Shown here: positions 23,101 to 33,600 of the stretch, piece by piece
Position numbering within the stretch: position 1 is the first letter of the stretch
Layout: the number at the start of each line of letters is the position of its first letter
DNA from: Siniperca chuatsi
Taxonomy: Eukaryota > Chordata > Actinopteri > Centrarchiformes > Sinipercidae
Reading direction: 5' to 3'
NCBI RefSeq assembly: GCF_020085105.1
Contig: NC_058062.1
Coordinates: forward strand, 5,497,945 to 5,561,944
Length of the DNA stretch: 64,000 nt
Notes under the pieces: model-generated
Told to the model about the DNA's origin: nothing
The model's input: only the letters and a program-made list of their open reading frames with translations
Databases searched by the model: none
Made by a program: the position numbers and the translations under genes

Positions 23101-25799
23101 GTTAAGTCCTCTCAAATAAGTTCTAAAAAAGCTCATACAATTTTTTTCTAAAAGCAAAAAATCTTAAGCCTCACATCATGTGCATTAAGACATATCTAAA
23201 TGTTTTGCAGCTGAAGTCTATGCAGTGCAGGCGATTTGGAGGTGTTGATTTAGCCTAGTTAACTAAGGACATATGCAACAATTTTGAGCCATTCAATTGA
23301 AGAATGGTAATTTCCACTCCGGCCTGGTGGCTCTTTCATTTCAATAAAATATCTTCGTTTTATTCAGACTTTTCACAACTCTGTTTATTTGAACAAACAG
23401 ACCTTTTGCACGCAGGTTCATGATGCACTCATACACTATAGATGTTTTTAGCTTTTGATGTTTTGGCCATTTTTACACCCTAGTCCTGAAGAAACTAAAT
23501 TCCATTTCAGCTGTGTTTTTTATAGTTAAATATATTTTATATAATAAATAAACTTGAACTTGAAGTTGTTGATATTTAAGGTGACAGTGGATCATGTGTG
23601 TAAATACATTATGTGCAATTTGGTCCATATATTCTTTAGAAGATCTTGACTGTCGATAACATAACACACTTTTCTTTGCTTCTTTGAAAACCCATTTCCG
23701 GCACATAAAAAGGAAGATAACGTTTATGTTCCTGGTTACAATCCTCTTTATTTTTCATCTCTCTAAAATAAGACTAAACTCAAACTAGTCAGAAACTCAT
23801 TTCACATCAGTTCAGAATTATCAAAATTATTCACTGAGAAGAAAATGTCTACTTTTATTTCTCTTGCTTTGATTTTTCGGTGATAAATGAGCTGAATGAA
23901 AATCATCCTGTCCCCTCGTAGAAACTGGTTGTGCCAAAAGGTGTTCAAGTGACCAACCCCAATGCCAGAGGCTGGTTCATCAACCCCATGGGAGAAAAGA
24001 AGGACTTCCCCATCTGGATGATGGCCGCCTGCTGTGTACCAGCACTACTCGTCTTCATCCTCATCTTCCTGGAGTCCCAGATTACTACGTGAGTGGCACA
24101 ATATATAATGACAGTACAATCTGTAATGTTACTTCATGTGAAATTACTCTGTGAATAAAACTAAGATAAAACTTTTAAGAAATGTCTGTTTCTTTCAATG
24201 TTCTCTGTGGATTGCCAGGCTGATTGTGAGCAAACCTGAAAGGAAGATGGTGAAAGGATCCGGTTTTCATTTGGATCTGCTCATCCTCGTCACCATGGGA
24301 GGAATCGCCTCTATTTTCGGGGTCCCCTGGCTGAGTGCTGCCACCGTGCGATCTGTCACCCACGCCAATGCTCTCACTGTCATGACCAAGGGCCCGAAAC
24401 CAGAGATTGAGAAGGTGCTTGAGCAGAGGATCAGTGGCATGCTTGTGGCCATCATGGTTGGTAGGTGCTGCCATCTACAGTGCTGGTGCAGACACAGCAG
24501 GGTCAGAATTAATTAATAATCATTCACTTTCTGTGATTTCCAGGCGTGTCTATTTTCATGGAACCTATTCTGAAGATGATTCCTATGACAGCCTTGTTCG
24601 GCATCTTCCTCTACATGGGTATCACCTCTCTGAGTGGAATCCAGATGTGGGACAGGATGCTTCTGTTGATTACACCAAAGAAATACCATCCCTCTGACGC
24701 CTACGCCACCAGGGTGTGCAACCTCCTCCAATACAGCTGTTGCATTTAGTTTGCCAGAGAGGTCTCAATTCAACACTGCAGTCATTTTGGAGGCTGTTTG
24801 TGGTGGCATCATATTGATTTGCATTATACTAAAACATGTTTCTAATATGTTAGTATTATATGTGGCAGTCTCAGTGGAAAAATATCACAAGACCGTGGAC
24901 GGATTATGAGACAATGGGTCCCTGGGCGCAGACATGTAAAAGGTCCCCCGCTCCTCCTACATAGGAGCACGACTGAAGAGTTTTGTGTCTCTTTGTGGTC
25001 GTTTGGTGTCTCTGTGGTCATGTCATGTCTTTTTTTGGTCACTTTGTGTCGCTTTGTAGTTGTTTTGCATCTTTATGTGGCGATTTTGCGCCTATTTATG
25101 GTCGTTTTGCGTCTCTTTGTAGTGATTTGACTGACTTTCCAACAAGAAATGTTAACAATAACTTCACACAAAGGCGCTGGCCCAGGGGCCCCCTGACCCT
25201 TTGGACCCGTGGGCTTGTGCCCAGTAGGCCCTTTCAGTAATTCTTCCATGCGCTGACACTGTCAAGACTGTCACTTTAAGATGTATAGGTGTTCCTACTG
25301 TCCCGTATATTTCAGTGTTCTTTAGCTTATGGCAATCTCCCTGTAAATTATGTGAACTTTAAATTAGCCTTCTGTGCATTTTTACATTAGTCTTTGGCAC
25401 TGTCTTCCCCTGCTAACGCTCTCCTCTGATGTCATTTGTGCAGGTGAAGACGCTGCGAATGCATCTCTTCACTCTAATCCAGCTCACATGCCTGGCTGTC
25501 CTGTGGGTGGTGAAGATTAGTCCCTTTTCTCTAGCACTGCCTTTTGTTCTCATTCTCACCATCCCTCTGCGCATGTTCATGACCGGCAGGCTCTTCTCTG
25601 TCACGGAGATGAAATGTGTAAGTACCTCTCTGTATCTGCTACATTCACCCCAAAAGCTCAGGCACACATTATCGTGTTATTTGATATGGATCTGTTGTAA
25701 CTGGATGTGTTTGCGTTGCAGCTGGATGCGGATGATGCCAATGTGACGTTTGAGGAGGAATCTGTGAAGGATGTGTATGACAAGTCCCCACTGCCATGA
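17102..25799 (+). CDS. slc4a1: Band 3 anion exchange protein (AE1, Cl-/HCO3- exchanger)
   Basis: There are 20 coding exons: 17102-17122, 17502-17557, 18811-18920, 19008-19054, 19158-19323, 19432-19567, 19672-19741, 19871-19913, 20005-20189, 20339-20546, 21743-21946, 22056-22204, 22306-22500, 22628-22873, 22990-23079, 23922-24088, 24219-24460, 24544-24713, 25444-25617, 25722-25799. They encode 918 residues (human 911). The N-terminal cytoplasmic domain (about 60-350) has [17 protein letters not shown] and [13 protein letters not shown]. The membrane domain (about 390-885) has [33 protein letters not shown], the transport glutamate in FLESQITT (about E693), and [11 protein letters not shown]. 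The C-terminus keeps LDADD (894-898), the carbonic-anhydrase-II binding motif described in human AE1, but lacks the human DEYDE. It exchanges Cl- for HCO3- in the erythrocyte membrane. The donor after exon 10 (AAG|GTCAAC) is weak but phase-correct. Which teleost paralogue (a or b) is not resolved. Confidence 0.95.
17925..18275. repeat. Dispersed MITE-like repeat in slc4a1 intron 2
   Basis: It contains 'ccctcaggagttggtggaga', gtgtataaataaacagctg and 'gcccccaagtggcc', a combination I recognise as a common fish intronic repeat. The phrase ggtacatatagcagct recurs near 21560 in intron 10, suggesting another fragment there. It is noncoding. Confidence 0.35.
20665..20960. mobile_element. MITE half-copy with 'agcttagcttagcataaaga' (slc4a1 intron 10)
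   Basis: It shares 'ttagcttagcttagcataaa', ggggaaacagctagcctgg and acaaaaaccgaagtgtaaag with the large inverted-repeat element in the tmub2 intron (53330-54400). Only one arm is recognisable here. It is noncoding. Confidence 0.5.
24980..25130 (+). repeat. Degenerate tandem repeat in slc4a1 intron 18
   Basis: About seven imperfect units of roughly 20 nt follow the pattern 'ggtcgttttgtgtctctttg'. The array is embedded in a longer dispersed element whose end reads 'ggccccctgaccc', then 'gggcttgtgcccagtaggcc'. It is intronic and probably without function. Confidence 0.6.
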
Positions 25800-26532
25800 A
25801 CAACACCATAGCATTAATATTTCATTCACAAACTTTCAAATGAACTCAATTCTTGAGTGCCAGTAATTATGTGAAAATTTAATATCACGTGTCTTTAGAA
25901 ATATGTATTTGTAAACATATAGTTTGAAACTATTCTGTTCTGTTACTATTATTTATCTTTAAAGGAAATTACCTCTCATTTCTAGAATTCATACATTATT
26001 CCTGCAGCTGAATCTGTGTTTGTGACCCTAAACCACAGCAGAGAACCAACGATATAGTCCATTTTGTCAACATGTCCTGAGCCCTCTCATTTTCCACATT
26101 TCATTCTCACATTTCATCTGTCACACCAGCCTTCGCCCCATACAGTCGCCTTTCCTTCCTTTTTTATTCTCAAAATTAGTTTTAAATAGTGTTACTTGAG
26201 TTTGCCTCATTTGATATATATAGTGTATGGTTTACTGAACAATTTGGTCTTTCCTGTTCAGTTGGCCTGTTTAGCTTGAGTATAGAAAGATGTGTAGTGC
26301 ACTTATATCTGATTGTAAGCGTGTAATTTCTTTCAGGATTATAAAATGGGATGAGCAGTAATGGAGAGATAGTAGATGGTGAGATATAATCGTTTGAGCT
26401 GATTGTTGTACTGATGGTATAATCAAGGAAAAACCTATTTGTAAATGTATCTTATTGTGGCTTTTCATGTTGCCTATCATGTGTTTGTGTGTTAGAAACA
26501 CTGTACATGCTTTGGATTTTCACGTTATTAAA

Positions 26533-26538
26533 AATAAA
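26533..26538 (+). terminator. slc4a1: Poly(A) signal of slc4a1
   Basis: AATAAA lies 0.73 kb after the stop, in an A/T-rich context with no earlier canonical hexamer seen in the 3' UTR. Confidence 0.6.
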
Positions 26539-26559
26539 AACAGCCTTTAAAGTGCTTGT

Positions 26560-28000
26560 TTTTAATGAATGCCTTATAAAATACAATATTTTACATCACT
26601 CACAGCTGACTTTTATCATTTTATCCAACAAGTAACAAGACGCCTGCCACTCAGCTGCATGCTGCCTTCATGGTTATCAAGTAAATTCCAACTTCTTAGT
26701 CGTATTTGGAAATTAGACAGTAATTCAATTTTATGACAAGAGGACACATTTAGGCAACATGACGTTTTCTTGTACTGCAGGTGGCAAAATTTGCTCAAAC
26801 ATGTACATTTTTGAATTACTTTATTTATATCAGATGTGATTAAGTAAAGATTAAAGCATTAAAAAAACAGACTGAGAAAGGTTCAATCGTAATCATTTAC
26901 ACAGATACCAACAACACAATATGTAATATGTATATATTCCAAAGTGTTCACAAACAAATAAATAAGACATTATTAAATAATCATATAAATAACTACAGAC
27001 AATAACATATACAACACGAAATGGTGAAATAATTCAGTACTTTTTAAAACTCAGCTCAATATGAAGAGTTATTTCATTCTGCTTACTTTCACAATACCTT
27101 ATTACAGGTCAGCTTTATTTAATTTGAGCAGTTTCTATTGATCATTTATTATTATTGTATTTCATAAAGCTTAAAAAAATAAAAAATATTTTTCTATCAA
27201 AACAATCAGCAAAGAGCCAAGTATGTGATTGACTGTTGCAGTAATTGAGCAAAAATTATATTAAATATACAGACTTTGGAAAAGAACATTATGAAATTAA
27301 AAAACTGATGGAATTAAATGAAAACGCATTAAACTGGCATGTCAGAAATAAACTGAATGAAGTAACATTTCAAGATAATGGGCTGAGTTTTAAAAAAAAA
27401 AGCTTTGCATTATTTCCCATATTATATTATATATTTATTTCATTATGTCTTGTTTATTTGGACACTTTGGGTCTCCATATAAACACGGTTAAAATATAAA
27501 TCAGCTTTCAATGTTGGTGCCTGCTCTTGTGCAACATCTCCGACAGCAAGGGAACGCAGCACAGTTTAACAAGGCCGAGGGCCTGAAAGTCATTTGTTTT
27601 CCTCGAATCGGACTGACTGGATTGGACGGCCGGGGGTTCCGCCCACAAACACACAAGGTGGAGTTGAAAAGAAAAAACATGCTGGGCCAAAATGAAGCTG
27701 TCAAACAGCCTCTTACAATTTGCTAAAAGAGGAATCGAGCAATGTGAAAAGGCATGCAGGCTGCTTTGAAGACCTTTTAGATAGTTCTCTATATAGTGAC
27801 ATTGATAAGTGAAAATTATAAACTTTTGAAAAAAATATATATTTTCATGTTAATTATATTAAGTTATGGGAGTATGTGAGGAAAGCTGGTTGCACTTAAA
27901 TTAGATCATCGCTGGCACAACTTTCAGCTACCTGATAAAATATTCGGGGTGTAAACTTCGGCTGGAGATCAGACAGGTTAAGCTTACGGGAGTGAAAAAA
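26560..28000. other. slc4a1-ubtf intergenic region, AT-rich
   Basis: No coding exon or named repeat was recognised. Composition is AT-rich to about 27500, then rises in CpG toward the ubtf leader region. ORFs present are short and without motifs. Confidence 0.4.
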
Positions 28001-29000
28001 TAATCGCCCTCGGTTTGGTTCAGAAACAACGGTGCTAAGTCGGAAAAAATGTGGATGTCTCGGCGTAGCGAAATGGTTGGATGGAGAGAGAGGAGCTGCT
28101 GCGCGTTGAGTGGAGGGAGACGGCGAGTGAGATGGAGGCGGGGGGGAAGGACCATCTCTGCGGGGACTGGAGCCCAGGACCGACGGCGCAGTGCTGGCTA
28201 TCGTTCAACCCTCCCCTTCTTCCTCCACAACGACACCGAGGCTCACGCCGAGAGAAAGGTAAGCCAACAAAACAGCCGCTCGGTTTCATAATACGGCGAG
28301 ATGCGCGATAAACAAACCAGAATAAGCTTCTAAAACCCGCAAAATCTACCTTTTAATGTTTGTTTTTGTTTTAGTATAAAGCGCCTCGCTCGGTAGCCTC
28401 TTTGTAGTAGCGAAATAAACCAACCGCTGTGGCAGGGTAAAGACGAGGTCGGCCATATCCGAATTTCTTGTCCTCTACAGCGGGGAAGGAACTGGATGTA
28501 AGACCCGGGAGGTAAATGTGATATTTTATCAAAATTACAACAAGCGACTGTTTTCTGCTAATTCCCTCCATCTAAACTCGACTATTCGCGGTATAAACGG
28601 GGTATTTGCGTGGGGGAATTAACGGTGGTTTCCGCGCCGAGACCTCCATGCGGCTGTTGACGGAACAGCCAGCCGCCTCTCTCGGTTAGCCATCAGGGAT
28701 CTCGGTTTAATATCTCACCGTGCAGAGACTCGCCCTCTCTCTCCCCCTCTCTCTCTCACTGACTAGCCCAGAACCACCGACGACCGAGATCGGAAAACCC
28801 GCCTTCTTGTTCTCGCTTATGCTCTTTTGGATCGAGGGAAGGGAGACTGCAACGCCCTGGCTCTAGGTTTAAGCTCCGTTTTTCTCCGTTTGCAGTGCGC
28901 CATTGGACCTTGTCACGGTAGGTTTCCTTGCAGAGCTGAAGCATGGCGGACCTGGAGGTGTTTGTCGCGCCAGTGAAGCTGCTCAGCCTCGGATGTTAAC
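28000..29000 (+). promoter_or_regulatory. ubtf: CpG-rich ubtf promoter and probable leader exon
   Basis: The stretch is rich in CpG, unlike its flanks. A probable noncoding leader exon ends at 28258 with AAAG|GTAAGC, upstream of the first coding exon, whose acceptor is at 30676. No TATA box was seen. A second CpG-rich patch lies at 29690-30240 with a start-like GCATGGCGGCGC at about 29906. It has no recognisable protein and may be an alternative leader or an unrelated short transcript. Confidence 0.4.
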
Positions 29001-30698
29001 ATGTTTCCTTTAAGCCTTAGCTAACAATTTAGGTACAGTTTAACCGCGCGATATTGTAGCCAAAGCCGTTAACAGCTACCGTTAAAATGAATTCTTTCGT
29101 GAAGTTAGGTCTAGGCTCTAACGTTTGGCCGTTAAAAATATTTTACATTTTCGTCTTTCTTCCTGCGCCTCCGCAAGTCCTTCTAACCCACCAGCATGAA
29201 ATTTCTCTCTGGTATTATTACAATTTGTTAAAAAAATAAAAAAATAAACCGGCTTAGTCTACATTTAGTATACATTTACGTTTAACGGTAGCTAAAACTT
29301 AGCCGCTAACAAACTGTTTTAAATTATTTGTTGTAAACAGAAAGTCCAGGTCTACCATCTACGACGCTGGATATTCTTATTAAATGCAAGCAAGCTCAAA
29401 GTTTTGTGTTAAATGCTAACATTTTTTAAAAAGGTATGCCAATAAAGATATTGGAGAAAAGTCAAATTTAAACTTCATTTTGGCGTGCCAAGTTGCCCTT
29501 GGTCATGTCTCAGCTCCCAATTTTTTTACCATCCATATGTTATGGCATTTAAGATATATTTTATGTTCTAACGGCTCCAGGTGTACGTTATGGCAGCTCT
29601 GTAGTTACACAAATGTTGGTAATGATCGTTTAAATGTAGCTAGGTCACACCGTGGACACTACACTGAGCTGGGGCCATCAAGGACACGATGAACAACGAG
29701 CGGCCGCCATCATTGGAGCACAGCTCGGCTACGCCTCGCTGAAGAATGCTCTGAGTTTTGCTCTTAAATCCCAATATTAAACGGCAAAAACTTGCTTAAA
29801 ACGGTCTGTAAATACGCTTGAAACACATTTATTAACTGTAAGCGAATATTATATTGATTTCCTCGCTCCAGCCTGAGTAGACACTTGAAGAGAAGATTAT
29901 AGGGTTGCATGGCGGCGCTAGATCCGCGTCCATCGGTGATGCGGCGCCTTAGTCGAGTGGCGCATTTGGCTGCAGTGCTTCCAAGCCACCATTCCTCCTC
30001 GCTTTCGGAGACCGAAAGCAGATTCCCCGTCCGTGGTCAGCTGGTCGCCTACAGCTGCCTGTCCGTCCACGTCCATTCGCTTCCTCCTTCCGTGGATCCT
30101 CCCCAACCTCCTTTCCGACAGAAAATCCTCCATTACTGAGCGGACTGTGCGAGAAAATGGTCGCTCCTGTGTGTCCACGATACTTTTGTTGTGGAATAAG
30201 GACAGCACTAATACGCCAAATTCCGGCTGGCAAAATTTGCTCGCCTGAGACTCCTGTTGTCGTAGCTAGTTGTGCTAGTTGAAGCCCTCCGCAGTGTTAT
30301 TTGAGATTTGAAGCCGTCACAAGCAATAGCCTATGTCTCACCATGTAGCGTAAACGTTTAAGGGGCGGTGTAATGAACATAAACCATTATGTCGAGTATA
30401 TTAAAATCCCACGACTTGTAAACATCACTTTTACTTTTATATCACAGACAATCACTTTTTTTTTCTTTTTTTTGAGAAATCAACATCTATCATATGAATA
30501 ATAAACACATGAAAATAACATCATTAAATACGGTGGCTTTAAAAAAAAACACAGCTATTCTCGTTGTTGTAGCTACATATGAACCTACATGTCATGGATT
30601 GCAGTGTTTTTCTCTGTTTAAGTTAATGTTACTGTAAGATAAATGTTTGATAACTTGATTTTTGTTGCTTTTGTAGATACAAGACAGTACGCCTACAA

Positions 30699-33600
30699 AT
30701 GAATGGAGAAATGGAGGCATCCACCCAAAGCCAAGGTGGGATGTTATTACAGCTTTGTTGACATGTATCCCACTATTTCTTAATGGAATAACTTATTAAT
30801 TATGCTTTTTAACACTTCCACAATGACAATTCATCTGCTGTTATGGAAACTTTGTATATTAATCCCATAATGATATATTTTATTAATGTACTTTACAGGC
30901 CCCTGTAACAATTATAGTGATGACACCCTGTGAGATTAAAAACATAGCAGAATGTAGAATTTAGCCACTAAAACCCCAGTAAAAGAGTTAAATACATTAA
31001 AGAGTATTACACACTCACTCTTAAAAGTCACTATATGTGAATATAATAGTCTTTTTTTCCCTCAGGGGAAGGCTAATTGTACATACATAAGGATACTATA
31101 GCTAGTTTTGTAACTTAGCAGACAGTTCTAAGTGTTAATTGTTTTAATTTATCATTTCTGTGTCCTTTCTGTTGTTTTTGTGTTGTCACAGTTTGGGCAC
31201 AGGATGACCTTTTAAACCTGCTGGAGGCCATGAAAGTGGCCCTGCCTCAGAAAGACCTGACTAAATACAAAACATCAGAGTCCCACCTCGACTGGCAGAA
31301 GGTTGCCTTCAATTCCTACACAGCAGATATGTGTAAGCAGAAGTGGCAGGAGGTCTCTAAAGAGGTGAGCCATTTTTCGTGATATTCAAATTGATTTGTT
31401 TATTTTCTGCCAAATTGTGCACCATTGAATTTGCACGTTTTTGTTTTTTTTTTGTGCGCCTTATCCACAGATTCGTAAATTCCGGACCCTAACAGAGCTG
31501 ATAGCTGATGCTCAAGACTACATCAAAAACCCTTACAAGGGCAAGAAAATAAAGGTGAGTTAAAATAGAAATTTCACACAACTGATGAAAAACTAGCTGT
31601 TTGAGTGGAGCTCAAGTTTCAAGTCTTTTCACTCCCCTGTTTCCCCCCCTTGATACACAGAAACACCCAGATTTCCCCAAGAAGCCCTTGACTCCATACT
31701 TCCGCTTCTTCATGGAAAAGAGGGCCAAGTATGCAAAGTTGCACCCTGAGATGAGCAACCTAGACTTAACTAAAATCCTCTCCAAGAAATACAGGGAGCT
31801 GCCTGACAAGAAGAAGGTTAGTCAAAAACAGATGCCACGACTAATATATTTGGTACTGTTTGATACGGTTTCTAAAATTCTAACAAAAATATTGTTTGCT
31901 TTCCATGTCTACAGAAAAAATATGTTGAGGACTTTTTAAGAGACAAAGAAACATTTGTGCACAGCATGATGAAGTTCAGGTGAGATCACTTATTACTAGT
32001 ATTCATATTTAAGTGTTATTAACACTGGGGACATTAGGCACCTTCAGCATATTTAAGGATGATAAATGCACTTAAATGTTAGTTTATGATGTGTAAATGC
32101 AGGGAAGAACACCCGGACCTTATGGAGAGCATGACAAAGAAAGGTTCAAATGTACCAGAGAAGCCCAAGACACCCCAGCAGCTGTGGTACAACCACGAAA
32201 AGAAGGCCGTGCTCAAGACACGTCCAGATGTAAGTTTAGGCATCTGCAACACAACAAACAAATTACACCCTCTTAAACTGTAATTACGTGAAACCCTGTT
32301 TTCTTTGTCTGACACCAGGCGACCACCAAAGACATTAAGGACAGTCTTGGCAAACAGTGGACGCAGCTGTCCGACAAGAAGAGACTCAAATGGATCATCA
32401 AGTCTCTTGAGCAGAGGAAACAGTACGAGGTGAGACTACAGTGATGTGTGTGATATGTTACGCCAGAGTCTTATTATACAAGGGCTGTTGTGGTGGAATT
32501 ATGAAGAGCAATGATGACATACCTTCCATCTTTCTTCAGTGTTAACTGTGTTTTTGTTTGCAATATTCTAGGAGACAATGCGAGAGTACATCCAGCAGCA
32601 CCCAGAGTTAAACATGACCCAAGATGATATCGTAAAGTCCACCCTGACGAAGGCTGAGAGACACCTGAAAGACAAATCTGACGGCCGACCTGACAAACCA
32701 CCTCCGTGAGTCACAGCTGCAAATACACTGCCGACACATCGGCACGATGCTGGTTGTAGGCCACTGCCCTGTGAGTGGGCTATTTAAATATAATGTATTA
32801 TTTGTATGTGCTTTCAGAAATGGTTACTCGATGTTCTGCGCGGAGTTGATGTCGAACATGAAGGACGTACCCAGCACAGAGCGTATGGTGATGTGTAGTC
32901 AGCGGTGGAAGCTGCTGAAACAGGCTGAGAAGGACGCCTACCAGAAACGCTGTGAACTTGTGAGTTCAGAATCATCAAGTCAAATAATTAAAAAAAAAAT
33001 ATATATGTAAAAATGACTAATTCGGTTTTGTCTAATAATGTCATATTTGGGGTTTTTTTTTTCCAGAGGAAGAAGGAGTATGAAATTGAGATGAACAGAT
33101 TTCTCAGTGTAAGTCATATTTTTTGGTTTCTACTTCAACGTGTGTTTTTGTTGTGCTCGTAGTTTGCATGTCACACGCATCACTGTTGTCATTTGTGTGC
33201 TGTACTTTTTTGCTGCAAGAATTTCTTATGTATATTTTCTCTGCTGTATGGATCTGTAGAGTTTGTCAGAGGAGGAGCAGCAGCGCGTCTTGTCTGAGGA
33301 GAAGATAGGTTTTAAGAGGGGCGGTGGAGCCAACAGTCCTGCCTCCAAAAAGAAGAACTCTAAAGCAAAGGTATACAACGAAAGTGGCTCACACGCTTCA
33401 CAATTGCTCAGACACAAACAGTGATTTCCAGTGCTCTATATTATTTTTTACTTTTTTGATCACAACAGTATAATTATATCCAAAGAAACTAGACTATTAC
33501 GAGTATAGCGTGTTAAGCTCAAGTCCCATTTCCTACATGTTTGATTCTTCGTACTATTAAACAGTAAAAGTTCACTATTGATTAGCCATTTAATTAGTTA

